NCBI GenBank assembly: GCA_964453525.1
Contig: CAYVOV010000001.1
Location: forward strand, 1-64,000
DNA: 64,000 nucleotides
Origin: CAYVOV01 sp964453525
Lineage (GTDB): Bacteria > Chloroflexota > Dehalococcoidia > Dehalococcoidales > UBA2162
Direction: 5' to 3'
Part shown: positions 1 to 8,426 of the stretch, one piece after another
Numbering within the stretch: the stretch's first letter is position 1
Layout of the letters: the number at the start of each line of letters is the position of its first letter
Notes under the pieces: generated by a model
The model's database searches: none
Told to the model about the DNA's origin: nothing
The model's input: the letters and a program-made list of their open reading frames with translations, nothing else
Program-made: the position numbers and the translations under genes

Positions 1-8
1 AGATTGTT

Positions 9-37
9 GAGAGGGGGTTCTGCCCCTTCTCTCTTTT
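9..37 (+). terminator. Rho-independent terminator of an upstream gene
   Basis: A 9-bp stem (9-17 with 23-31, one G:T pair) closes a 5-nt loop and is followed by TCTTTT. It probably ends transcription of a gene lying left of the window. Confidence 0.55.
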
Positions 38-162
38 ACATTCCTCTCCAGTCAGATGCAAAACGGAACCGGACCTGTGAAATATTGACATTCGGAGATA
101 ATGAGCGTTAGATAAACCTGATATTTTATATACGGCTGTACTTAAACCGGAGGTGCTGAAAA

Positions 163-642
163 TTGAGTTCTGAAGGACGTGGCCTGGAACAGGTTTACCG
201 CAGTGCGGTAAGCGGTCTCTACGCCAGACTGAGGAGTAACTACGATTTCCTGTATAACAGGTTTGGTGATGAGGGTATTACAATGATAGAAGAGATGAGC
301 CGGAAGTACGGTCTGAGTATTGCCGAAAGGGCAAAGAAGAGCCTGAACAATACTGATATCGATTCGGTAGCATCCTATCTGATGAGGATTTTTAATACAA
401 TAGATTACAGGAAGGATTCCATGAAGCTGGACAGTCAGACCAGTAAAAGATACGTGATAAAGGCTCTGAAATGCCCGCTTAATTTTAATAATCCCGCAAT
501 GTGCCTGGCCCATACCACGATGGAAAAGACGGTTGTCGAAGAGCTTAACCCGGGCCTGCAATACCGGATTGGCAAATCAATTCCTGCCGGTGACGAGTAC
601 TGCGAACATATTATAGAAGTGAAAGACACTGGAAATGAATAA
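163..642 (+). CDS. ATC-hydrolase-like (L-2-amino-thiazoline-4-carboxylic acid hydrolase family) protein
   Basis: A 159-residue soluble protein. Its C-terminal half has the pattern I associate with the L-2-amino-thiazoline-4-carboxylate hydrolase family: a KCPL segment, a later Cys (MCLAHT), an E-rich helix and a closing PAGDEYCEH motif. Length is close to the usual ~150 residues. Family members open the thiazoline ring to give a cysteine derivative, but many homologues have no tested substrate, so the reaction here is not assured. The start is TTG at 163, chosen because a GGAGGT box at 149-154 sits at good spacing. The next gene starts inside its last codons (ATGAATAA, 635-642), so the two are translationally coupled. 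The pairing with a methyltransferase suggests one small-molecule pathway; this is inference. Confidence 0.75.
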   Translation: MSSEGRGLEQVYRSAVSGLYARLRSNYDFLYNRFGDEGITMIEEMSRKYGLSIAERAKKSLNNTDIDSVASYLMRIFNTIDYRKDSMKLDSQTSKRYVIKALKCPLNFNNPAMCLAHTTMEKTVVEELNPGLQYRIGKSIPAGDEYCEHIIEVKDTGNE

Positions 643-1321
643 AATGCACAACGCAGCGGCGTGGTTCCAGGCGGAAAAAGACAGTGTAAGGGCACGTTTG
701 CTGAAATATTCGAAGAAGGCGTTCGACATGCTTCCACAGATGGATAGGCCGCGGATTCTGGATGCGGGCTGCGGCTCCGGCGTATCTGCTGTGGAACTGA
801 CCAGGTGGAGTAACGGGTATATAACGTGTATAGATATCGATGAAAAGATACTGGACGTGCTGAAAGGAAAGATATAGAAGTACGGCCTTGAGGAAAGAAT
901 CCGGGTAGTCAGCGGCTCAATCCTTGATATGGATTTCCCGGAGCGTAGCTTCGATATCATCTGGGCGGAGGGCTCTATACATGCAATCGGTTTCAAGAAA
1001 GGCCTGGTGGAATGGAGGCGGTTACTCAAGCCGGGAGGCTATATGGTAATCCATGACGAAGAAGGAAACGTGGAGAATAAAATAAGGCAGATAGCCGACT
1101 GCGGTTACGATTTACTGGGTCATTTCGTGCTTGATATTGATGTCTGGCAGGAGGAATATTTCACTCCTCTGGAGAAGCTAATAAGCAAAGCTGAAGATGA
1201 GCATTCCGGTGAACCCGGGATTGATAAAGCCCTTGATGCAGCCCGTCAGGAGATTGATTTTTTCTATAACAATCCTGATAATTGCACTTCGGTGTGCTTT
1301 GTTATCAGGAAGAACGGCTGA
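635..1321 (+). pseudogene. Class I SAM-dependent methyltransferase interrupted by an in-frame TAG
   Basis: Two open stretches (635-877 and 929-1321) lie in the same frame. The stretch between them also translates sensibly, so a single TAG at 875-877 (codon 81 of 228) is the only interruption. The first part holds SAM-binding motif I (residues 41-50, ILDAGCGSGV) and the acidic ribose-binding CIDID segment. The second part has FDIIWAEGSIHAIGF and LKPGGYMVIHDE, the post-I and post-III motifs of methyltransferase fold enzymes. It is an intact-length enzyme (about 228 residues) apart from the stop. Options are a recent nonsense mutation, a sequencing error, or amber readthrough. The absence of other decay favours a very recent event or an error. 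Start is at 635, overlapping the upstream stop; ATG at 644 is an alternative. Confidence 0.8.
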
Positions 1322-1332
1322 TGCCGATTTTT

Positions 1333-2733
1333 TCAGGGCTTTGATTTGCTGACGTAAACGACGCGCAGGTCGCGGACATTGTTGCCGGTATTGCCGGTTA
1401 TGATTGTATCTCCGAGGGCTTCAAGCACCGGGTTGGAGTTATGCCTTTTCAGCTCTTCGGCAAGGTCAAAGCCCGCCCTGCCGATTCTTTCCACGGTCTG
1501 CCCGTCAACGATACCGCCGGCGACACTCGTCGGCCCGTCAGTGCCGTCGGAGTCCACCGAGCCGATGACTATATTACCGCTTCCGGCGATGCGCGGCGCT
1601 GCCGCCAGGACAAGCTCCTGGTTTCTGCCTCCGAATCCGGTCTCTTCCCCGATTGGTACCACCACTTCCCCGCCGCAGAGGAAAACGCAGGGAGGTTCCA
1701 GCGGTCTGCCCATGACTTCCGCTTCCTGGGCGATATCGGCCAGGATTTCTCCGGCAGGTCTTGCCTCGATGTCGTTCAGGCTGGTGGCGAGCACCGTTGT
1801 ATTCAAGCTCATTTCTTCCGCTTTCGCTGTGGCGGCGTTAATCAGGTACTCGGGACCCATCACCCGGAATATGTAGTACGGTCTCTGGGCAAGCTCTTCC
1901 GGTATCGGTGGCAGGTACCGGGGGTCGGATTTATTCAGGAAAGTGCGGACTGATTCCGGTACCGTCTCCCAGATTTCATACTTTTTCAGGACGTTGATGG
2001 CAGTCTCATAGGCATTCCCGGAAATCCGTGTTGGAAACATGTGCACGCGCAGTCTGGGAGGCATTTCCTCAGTGGCAAGCTGCACCAGGGTAGCGCCACG
2101 GACGTATTTCTGGTGTTTCATCCTGACAACGGTCAGCATATTTCTTACCGCGTTGGCTTCCGGCATGCTGGCACCACAGCCGAAGTAAAGCACCCGGTAA
2201 ATCTCCTGGAGGTCTTCAAGGCTTATTCCCGGTGCCGGCAGCGCCTGTAAAGCCGAGCCTCCTCCGGACTGGCACCAGAATACTATATCTCCTTCCCGGG
2301 CGCTTTTCTCTATCTCCAGAATCCTGGCGGCGCCTTCGGCGCTGTCTTTATCCGGGATGGGGTGCCCGGCAAAGGTGAGCCCGATTCTTTTAAGTAGCTG
2401 AGGTTCGCCTTTCTTGGCGTTGATTTGTCCGTCTGTTATCAGGTCTCCCAGGGTATCCTCAAGGGCTTTTGCCATTCTCTGGGCAGCCTTGCCCCCGCCG
2501 ACAACGTAGATGTTCTTGATGTCTTTCAGGGCATACTCAACCGGTTCCTGTCCCGGCGGGTCGGAGAGTTCCGGATTGCCCAGGACCAGTTTTTCACCCT
2601 CCAGCCGCACCACCTTTTTCGTGTTTTCGTAGGGGTCGGGTGCGGTAAGCCCGGCTTCCATTATGTCAAGGACGGCACGCCTTCCCTCGATGTTTCCGTG
2701 AGAAGTGAGGATGTCTTTATTCTTGATTATCAT
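1333..2733 (-). CDS. Glycerate 2-kinase-like protein (DUF4147/MOFRL family)
   Basis: A 466-residue two-domain protein of the type-2 glycerate kinase (GckA/TtuD) family, which phosphorylates glycerate to 2-phosphoglycerate in the cytoplasm. The N-terminal DUF4147 domain shows VVGGGKAAQRMA, GHPIPD and QSGGGSAL. The C-terminal MOFRL domain shows GGEVVVP, GGRNQELVLAAA and VDSDGTDGPTSVAGGIVDG. The usual LSGGGSAL is QSGGGSAL here, and the usual INAVRKHLS is ANAVRNMLT, losing the Lys-His pair. So the substrate may differ from plain glycerate. It is the last gene of a leftward set with an enolase-like gene (26-bp gap) and an arylsulfotransferase-like gene. A kinase making 2-phosphoglycerate beside an enolase fold is suggestive, but the enolase has lost catalytic residues. 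Confidence 0.8.
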   Translation of the reverse strand: MIIKNKDILTSHGNIEGRRAVLDIMEAGLTAPDPYENTKKVVRLEGEKLVLGNPELSDPPGQEPVEYALKDIKNIYVVGGGKAAQRMAKALEDTLGDLITDGQINAKKGEPQLLKRIGLTFAGHPIPDKDSAEGAARILEIEKSAREGDIVFWCQSGGGSALQALPAPGISLEDLQEIYRVLYFGCGASMPEANAVRNMLTVVRMKHQKYVRGATLVQLATEEMPPRLRVHMFPTRISGNAYETAINVLKKYEIWETVPESVRTFLNKSDPRYLPPIPEELAQRPYYIFRVMGPEYLINAATAKAEEMSLNTTVLATSLNDIEARPAGEILADIAQEAEVMGRPLEPPCVFLCGGEVVVPIGEETGFGGRNQELVLAAAPRIAGSGNIVIGSVDSDGTDGPTSVAGGIVDGQTVERIGRAGFDLAEELKRHNSNPVLEALGDTIITGNTGNNVRDLRVVYVSKSKP

Positions 2734-2759
2734 TTTTGACTCTTCGGTAGTGTTTCCGG

Positions 2760-4049
2760 CTAGGGCATTGCCGGTCCCAGTTTGAGACCGGCAATGCCGG
2801 GGAATTTGGCCCGGCTGCCCAGCTCCGCTTCAATCTTGCGCAGCCGGTTGGCGGTCGGGTCAAGGGCACTTTCCCTGATATTTCCGGTACCCAGTCCCAC
2901 CGTGTAATCGGCGATGTCAGCGCCTTCACCGCGGCTGGCGCAGGGCATAACCCCGTACCCCCTGCTGTAAGCGAGCTGCACCGTATCGAAGGCCTCGCTG
3001 ATGGTTCCAATCTGGTTTACTTTCAGCAGTACCGTATTGCAGGCGCCTACCTCCATCCCCTCTTTCAAACGCTCGACATTGGTGGTGAAGAGGTCATCAC
3101 CTACAACCTGGATGCCGAGTTCCCGTGTCAGCAGGGCGTGTCCTTCATAGTCCTCTTCATCGAGAGGGTCTTCAAGGACGATGAAGGGGTAGTCACTCAC
3201 CATATCCCGGTAGAGTTGTATGAGCTCGTCTCTGGTCTTGTCTTCCCTGGAGAAAAGCCCCTCGAAGACGTCTTTTTCCTTGTTATAATAGGTGCCGGCG
3301 GCGACATCCATCTGGATGCCCATTTTCCCCGAATTACCGGTCTTGTCAATCGCCTCGGTCATAATATCCCAGATTTCTCTTTCGTGCTTGACGGCACCGG
3401 AGGGGATAACAATCCGGTAGCTGCCGACAACTCTCAGGTTGAACCTTTCCTCAATCATTTTCAGGTAAACCGACCTTATCTGCCAGCAGGCGTAGCAGGC
3501 ATCGGAAAAAGTATCGAAGCCGTAAGCCATGAAGGCGTAGCTCGGTTTATCACCGTGAATTGGCTCGCCGCCGTACCTTTCAAGCGTGTTCAGGATTCCA
3601 ACCCCGGGGACCGGCAGTATGCAGGCGTTTATTCCCCCGATGTGCTGGTAAAGAGGAATTCGCAAGCTGGCGGCTCCGGCTTTTAGAGCGGCGGCGGAAA
3701 CGCTGGCGGTGGTATTGCCGCCGAGTTTCGCCTTGTTCGGAGTTCCGTCCAGTTCAAGCAGTATTCTATCGACTTCCCACTGCCTGGATGCGTCCACCCC
3801 CTTCAAGGCGGGAGCGATTATATCATTGACGAAGCCGACTGCTTTCAGCACCCCACGTCCGCCCCAGCGCTCACCGCCGTCATAGGCAAACTGCACCTCA
3901 TGCTCGCCTATCGAAAGTCCGGCGGTAGCTTCAGCCACGCCGACGGTGTCATTCTCCGTTATCACGGTTGCTTCAATCGAAGGGTGCCCGCGCCCGGAAA
4001 AAATTTCCCTTGCCGTGACCGATTTTATTATTGAGCCTTTTACTGTCAT
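2760..4049 (-). CDS. Divergent enolase paralogue, altered active site
   Basis: A 429-residue protein aligning to enolase (phosphopyruvate hydratase) along its whole length. The three Mg ligands remain (Asp in QMDVAAG, Glu in VLEDPLDEED, Asp in VVGDDLF), as does the catalytic Lys in LLKVNQIGT. Other hallmarks have changed. The NGGxHAxN loop, which supplies a substrate-binding His, is absent. The Glu of QEFM is replaced in SYAFMAYG. GDEGG, which carries the general-acid Glu, reads VGSYRIVI. SHRSGET reads ASRGEGAD. The C-terminal Lys of QIKTGAP is Arg (NIRESA). I therefore expect a Mg-dependent enolase-superfamily reaction on another substrate, not glycolytic enolase. It lies between arylsulfotransferase-like and glycerate-kinase-like genes with short gaps, so they are probably co-transcribed. 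A true eno gene should exist elsewhere in the genome. Confidence 0.85.
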   Translation of the reverse strand: MTVKGSIIKSVTAREIFSGRGHPSIEATVITENDTVGVAEATAGLSIGEHEVQFAYDGGERWGGRGVLKAVGFVNDIIAPALKGVDASRQWEVDRILLELDGTPNKAKLGGNTTASVSAAALKAGAASLRIPLYQHIGGINACILPVPGVGILNTLERYGGEPIHGDKPSYAFMAYGFDTFSDACYACWQIRSVYLKMIEERFNLRVVGSYRIVIPSGAVKHEREIWDIMTEAIDKTGNSGKMGIQMDVAAGTYYNKEKDVFEGLFSREDKTRDELIQLYRDMVSDYPFIVLEDPLDEEDYEGHALLTRELGIQVVGDDLFTTNVERLKEGMEVGACNTVLLKVNQIGTISEAFDTVQLAYSRGYGVMPCASRGEGADIADYTVGLGTGNIRESALDPTANRLRKIEAELGSRAKFPGIAGLKLGPAMP

Positions 4050-4094
4050 TGCATTCCTCTCACTTTGTCTTTCACTTCGCTTAACAGTCCGGAG

Positions 4095-5480
4095 TTACTT
4101 TTTCACCTTTGTTACTTTAAGTGTTCTGGGCGGAGGTGAACCCGCTACCCGGAACCGTCTGTTATTGAGACGGAGCACTGCTCTTTCTTTCGGGGGTTTT
4201 ACCTGGGGAATCCACTCGTAGGGGAGCCGGTAAGCGCGGTAGACCCTGCCCTGGCTCATTTTTCTGCTCCAGAACGGGCTGACATATTCCCATACCGTCT
4301 CCCACTGCGGTGTAACCTCGAAAAGACGCCCGCTCTCGCCTTCCGTAATCAGGGTATTCCCGTTCGGCAGCCGTTGCGCCGAGCTCATAAATGCGCTGTA
4401 GAAACTGGTCCTGACAAAAAGCCTGGAACTCAACATCTCCGGATTCGGGTACTGCCAGACTATCTCCAGCGTTAGCGGGTCGAACTCGATTACCCGTGAG
4501 TGGTCTCTCAGGGCGTTGAACTTACCGTCCGGGGTAGCGGGATTCGGTGCTCCGTAGCCTGCATAACCTCCGTTATCATATACCAGGATATTTCCTTCAC
4601 CGGGCAGCCCGCGGGGAATCAGATGGACGTGATGGGGGCCTATTATCTGCTTCAGTTTGCGGAGAGGAGGTGTCGCTAAATAGTCCGGACCTACCTGCCA
4701 GACAATGCTCCCCGTTTTCTTATCGGTTATCGCCATGATATTGGTCACCCGGCCACTCCAGATTATATTATCCGGGTGAAACCGCCCATCTCCGGAGTCG
4801 AACCATCTATTGGGTCCCAGGAGTGATATTGAGTTCATATGCATCCAGTCGCCCATCCCTCCTCCGGCTGGTACTATATTGGGATTACGTGCCAGGACAT
4901 TCTTCGCTTCCTCGCTGAATCCCATTTCATCGAAATACTGGCTGCATGTCCACTCCCAGACAATTTCCCCGTCCCAGGTAACCTCGATAATCATGTCATC
5001 AAGCAGCAGTTTTTCGCTGATAGCCGGATTACGGAGGTTCTTGTGACAGGCGATAAGGGTGTTGCCTTTATCGACAAGCGGCTCCATGCCGGGAACATAG
5101 TACCCCACCGGATTACCCTCTCTCTGGTAATCGTGATGCTGTCTTGCCATCCAGGTCTTTTTCCGGCGCGGGTCTTTGACCTGCTCGTATTTATCGAACT
5201 TCCAGACGATTTTACCGTCCCAGTCTACCTGGACAAGATTGACATTATCCTGGAAACCGTATTTCCGGTTTCTGGCTTCGGTCGTCCCCATCACATAGCC
5301 GCCGGGGAGGATTTTATTGGCGCTGGGAAGACCGGGCAGGTCTTTCCAGCGGTTGACCACGTTGCCGTTCATATCTATAAGCACGGCTCCGGCATCCTGT
5401 GCCTGGAAAACGGTATAGCCGTTCCAGCATTTCTCCGGCTCATAAATGGTTGTCCCGGTTGGGTGAATCGTCGGCGGCAT
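4095..5480 (-). CDS. Arylsulfotransferase-like (ASST) beta-propeller protein
   Basis: A 461-residue protein matching the bacterial aryl-sulfate sulfotransferase family. Repeated blade motifs such as LIDMNGNVVNRW, QVDWDGKIVWKFD, EVTWDGEIVWEW and EFDPLTLEIVWQY are typical of its six-bladed propeller. Conserved His residues occur in ARQHHDYQREGN and GPHHVHLIPRG, and the NTLITEGESGRLFEVTP blade lies near the end. Classical ASST moves sulfate between phenols in the periplasm through a sulfo-histidine. No signal peptide is visible, so this copy may be cytosolic or the start may be further upstream, although ATG at 5480 has an AGAGGT box just before it. It is the first gene of the set with the enolase-like and glycerate-kinase-like genes (45-bp gap to the next). 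The sulfated substrate is unknown. Confidence 0.75.
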   Translation of the reverse strand: MPPTIHPTGTTIYEPEKCWNGYTVFQAQDAGAVLIDMNGNVVNRWKDLPGLPSANKILPGGYVMGTTEARNRKYGFQDNVNLVQVDWDGKIVWKFDKYEQVKDPRRKKTWMARQHHDYQREGNPVGYYVPGMEPLVDKGNTLIACHKNLRNPAISEKLLLDDMIIEVTWDGEIVWEWTCSQYFDEMGFSEEAKNVLARNPNIVPAGGGMGDWMHMNSISLLGPNRWFDSGDGRFHPDNIIWSGRVTNIMAITDKKTGSIVWQVGPDYLATPPLRKLKQIIGPHHVHLIPRGLPGEGNILVYDNGGYAGYGAPNPATPDGKFNALRDHSRVIEFDPLTLEIVWQYPNPEMLSSRLFVRTSFYSAFMSSAQRLPNGNTLITEGESGRLFEVTPQWETVWEYVSPFWSRKMSQGRVYRAYRLPYEWIPQVKPPKERAVLRLNNRRFRVAGSPPPRTLKVTKVKK

Positions 5481-5561
5481 AGCGGACCTCTATCTTGTTA
5501 GTCAATATACTATACCATTTAGTGGGCGTTTTGAGTAAACGGTGTGATGCGATAACCGGGG

Positions 5562-7736
5562 TCAGGACTCTCGCTGTTTTCTCGAATAAAATACGGGCAG
5601 GAGCAGCAGTGCCGCCATTGAAGAGACGACCATCGCCACCCACATTACCGATGCTACCTGAGTATGTATTGCCAGCGGCGAAAAGAAGAAAGCGGAAAAT
5701 CCGATGGTGAGTCCGAAGGCATTAGCCAGCACCGGTCTGGATACCGTGATTAAAGTGGAAGTGACCGAGTCCTGCCGGTTCATGCCCTGCCGACGGTGAT
5801 AGTAGATGCCGGCTATAACGTGTATTGAGTAGTCCACGCCGACACCGATTGTGATGGCGGTAAGATTGGCAGTCATTAGATTGAGCTGAAAACCGGTAAT
5901 CGATAGCATCCCCATTATCGCACATATGGTAATAGCGACCGGCAATATACCGGCCAGGGCGGCGGTGATACGCCGCAGGTTTACCCACAGCATGATGAAA
6001 ATAAGTACCATTGCCAGAGCCATGCTCTGCACCTGGCTTTTTACAACCAGGCTGTTCATTTCGTCGAATAGCACCGGCATGCCGGTTATTATGCGTATCG
6101 TGTCACCGTGTTCAGCGACAAAGTTTTCAAGCTCGTCGATATCCCTGGAGGTAATTCCTTCTGTTCTAATCAGCATCCTGAGACCGTCGGCAGAGATAAA
6201 TGTTGACAGGTCAGCACTGCCCAGCTGAGACAGCATACCCTGAAGGAGTATTGGATTATCGGGGTATACATCCTCACCCGTAGTCATCTCATTCATGCCC
6301 TTTACCATATCGAAGACAGAGAAAACACTTTTTATTCCGGGTAATTGCTCCAGTTGTCTTTCTGTTTCTAGGACCTTATCCGCATAATTTTTGTTTAGCA
6401 GGACACCCTGCCCCTGTGTTGAGATTATTTCTCCGATGAGAGGCATTGCCCCGCCGAAATGCTCTTCCACCTTGGCAAAAGTCTGACGTATTTCCGAGCC
6501 TTCTCTGAAAAACATGAGCTGGTTTGATACTACGTGGAGTCTGGGTATGAAGATGGCGGCGGTAACCACAATGGCTGCAAATATTGCCGAGACGAGTGCT
6601 CTCTGTCGGGATGCTTTCACTATGAAATTGCTCAGCCGGGTTCCTTCTGCTGGCGCTTGTTTGCCTGAAGGTTTGAGCTTTGATAATACAGCCGGTACGA
6701 AGAAGAGAGCCATAAAACCGGCGTAACCGATTCCCAGGGTAACGAAGATGCCCATCTGCCGCATCGGTACAACATCCGTCCAGACCAGCGATATGAATCC
6801 GGCCATAGTAGTGATAGTTGCCATAAATATTGGAGTACCGACCATATCCATCGTCGCTACAATAATCTCCCGCTGGTCCTGGTATTTATTAACGTTGTCG
6901 AGGTAATGACTCACGTAGTGCAGTCCATAAGCTGAGCCGACCACGATGATGAACAGCGGACTGATCACCGATATCAGGTTCAAATCCTGGCCGCTCCAGA
7001 AAAGCGTGCCGAAGGTCCAGAGTGCCGAGAAGATTGCCGGAATGATTGCCATAATTGTCAGGCGGAGGCTCCTTAATACAAGGTAAAAAACAATGATTAT
7101 ACCGAGCGCAGCACAGGGGGGCAGTATCCAGAGTATGCGTATTAAGTAGCCCCATATCGTGTCTTTTATTACCTCGTTGCCGGCAAGTGACACGTCTAAC
7201 GGACTCTTCTCCGCCAGTTCCTGTAGAGAGTCGATTACTTCTCCGGCCGGAGCATCCATTTTCAGGCTGGCGGTAAGGACAGTGCTGAAACCATCGGCTG
7301 ATAAGAGTTGTTCGGTCAGGAAATACCTGTTTTCAATAAAGTACCTGAGTTCGCTGTACCGCTCCTCAATGATAGCTTCGTTTATTGGCATGATTCCGGC
7401 ATCGGTGGTTATCGCCGGTGGCAATAGTCCCTGTACCTCGGCCACACCGTCTATTGTTTGTATCTCCTGCTGGAGTCGGTATATATTCAGCAGGTTACTT
7501 TTGTCGAGTAGATGACTATCCCCTTCAATAAGTATTGAAAGAATCTCTCCGCTCTGGTATTTCTCATTTAGTTGACTGTAAGCCTCAGCTTTCGGGTTCC
7601 CCTCGGTGAAGAAGGAGAGGAAATCAGTGTCCAGTTTGAAGCGAAAGAACGAGGCTAGAGATACAAGATTAATAATTATTACCAGTGCAATGATAAGTCT
7701 GGCATGGTCATAAACAAAGTTAGCTATCCTCTTCAC
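5562..7736 (-). CDS. RND/MMPL-type exporter (HAE3-like)
   Basis: A 724-residue inner-membrane protein of the RND superfamily in the shorter MMPL/HAE3-like form. One TM segment near residues 10-30 precedes a large soluble loop. A cluster of TM helices covers roughly residues 195-350, a second such loop follows, and a final TM cluster covers about 575-715. The second half carries GVGVDYSIHVIAGIYYHRR, and the first carries the equivalent VVGSAYGLHYVSHYLD, in which the proton-relay Asp is absent. These proteins move lipids, hopanoids or hydrophobic drugs with proton motive force. The gene follows a tetR gene by 25 bp on the same strand and is almost surely controlled by it. The cargo cannot be told from sequence. 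Confidence 0.88.
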   Translation of the reverse strand: MKRIANFVYDHARLIIALVIIINLVSLASFFRFKLDTDFLSFFTEGNPKAEAYSQLNEKYQSGEILSILIEGDSHLLDKSNLLNIYRLQQEIQTIDGVAEVQGLLPPAITTDAGIMPINEAIIEERYSELRYFIENRYFLTEQLLSADGFSTVLTASLKMDAPAGEVIDSLQELAEKSPLDVSLAGNEVIKDTIWGYLIRILWILPPCAALGIIIVFYLVLRSLRLTIMAIIPAIFSALWTFGTLFWSGQDLNLISVISPLFIIVVGSAYGLHYVSHYLDNVNKYQDQREIIVATMDMVGTPIFMATITTMAGFISLVWTDVVPMRQMGIFVTLGIGYAGFMALFFVPAVLSKLKPSGKQAPAEGTRLSNFIVKASRQRALVSAIFAAIVVTAAIFIPRLHVVSNQLMFFREGSEIRQTFAKVEEHFGGAMPLIGEIISTQGQGVLLNKNYADKVLETERQLEQLPGIKSVFSVFDMVKGMNEMTTGEDVYPDNPILLQGMLSQLGSADLSTFISADGLRMLIRTEGITSRDIDELENFVAEHGDTIRIITGMPVLFDEMNSLVVKSQVQSMALAMVLIFIMLWVNLRRITAALAGILPVAITICAIMGMLSITGFQLNLMTANLTAITIGVGVDYSIHVIAGIYYHRRQGMNRQDSVTSTLITVSRPVLANAFGLTIGFSAFFFSPLAIHTQVASVMWVAMVVSSMAALLLLPVFYSRKQRES

Positions 7737-7761
7737 CGGGCACCTCCTGTGCAGCCTTAAT

Positions 7762-8352
7762 TTATACTTCCGGTCTAAGTCCTTTCAGGAAAATATCAAC
7801 CACTTCCCGGACATAGACCTCCTGTGCTGGTAATCCGGCCCTTAATGGTACAAACAGTTCACGTCCCAACAGGTATATTACGAAAGAACCGATAAAAGAC
7901 CGGGCACTGCTCTGGGTATCATGGGGGCGCAGCCTGCCGATTTCAATCTGGTGTTCCAGATAGGTGACGAGAAAGTTGAGCAACAGTACCGCCTTTTCGG
8001 CAAAGCTGTTGGCTGTCTCCGGTACTCTGGTTACTTCCGAGAAGAAGATACGGAAAAGCTGCCTGGCTTCAGGATTGTCAAAGGTCTTTAGATAGGCTTT
8101 TCCGATAAAGAGAAGCACTTCTTCAGGCGGGTCATCTATTCTGCTCCACAGGTTTGGTAGCTGGCTCAGAACCGGCGAAAGCTCTTCCATCATAGCCAGG
8201 AACAGCTCTTTTTTGTTTTTGAAGTACCAGTAGATGAGGGACGGTGATTTCAGCCCCGCCTCAGCGGCGATTTTCTGAATGGTGGCCTGGTGAAAACCTT
8301 CCCTGGCGGCGACCTGCCGTGCTGCCCGTAATATCTGCTGGCGTTTATCCAT
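7762..8352 (-). CDS. TetR/AcrR-family repressor
   Basis: A 196-residue regulator with an N-terminal TetR helix-turn-helix (residues about 6-52: ILRAARQVAAREGF, then IQKIAAEAGLKSPSLIYWYFKNKKELF) and an all-helical ligand-binding C-terminal part typical in length. It sits immediately upstream of the RND exporter on the same strand. Two copies of a palindrome lie just upstream of its start (8373-8392 and 8407-8426), over the presumed promoter. The simplest reading is an autoregulated repressor that releases the exporter operon when it binds the exporter's substrate. The ligand is unknown. Confidence 0.9.
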   Translation of the reverse strand: MDKRQQILRAARQVAAREGFHQATIQKIAAEAGLKSPSLIYWYFKNKKELFLAMMEELSPVLSQLPNLWSRIDDPPEEVLLFIGKAYLKTFDNPEARQLFRIFFSEVTRVPETANSFAEKAVLLLNFLVTYLEHQIEIGRLRPHDTQSSARSFIGSFVIYLLGRELFVPLRAGLPAQEVYVREVVDIFLKGLRPEV

Positions 8353-8372
8353 CTGTGGAAGCCATTCCTATT

Positions 8373-8426
8373 ACTTGAACTTATATTCAATAGATATTGT
8401 ATAATAACTTGAATTTATATTCAAGT
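8373..8426. promoter_or_regulatory. Two palindromic operators in the tetR promoter
   Basis: Site 2 (8407-8426) is ACTTGAAT-TTAT-ATTCAAGT with perfect 8-bp arms. Site 1 (8373-8392) is the same element with three altered arm bases. Their start points are 34 bp apart. A leftward TTGAAT and a TATACA/TATTAT box lie within and between the sites, so bound repressor would block RNA polymerase. Confidence 0.75.

Noticed and set aside
875..877. TAG as a pyrrolysine codon
   Set aside because: The enzyme is an ordinary class I methyltransferase, not a methylamine methyltransferase, and nothing in the window supports pyrrolysine use.
1379..3829. Long plus-strand frames opposite the glycerate-kinase-like and enolase-like genes
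   Set aside because: They mirror conserved minus-strand proteins, have no family motif and no ribosome sites.
2760..4049. Naming the enolase-like gene eno
   Set aside because: Several catalytic residues of phosphopyruvate hydratase are missing.
4839..5501. 220-codon plus-strand frame opposite the arylsulfotransferase-like gene
   Set aside because: It is antisense to clear propeller repeats; its length comes from codon bias of the real gene.
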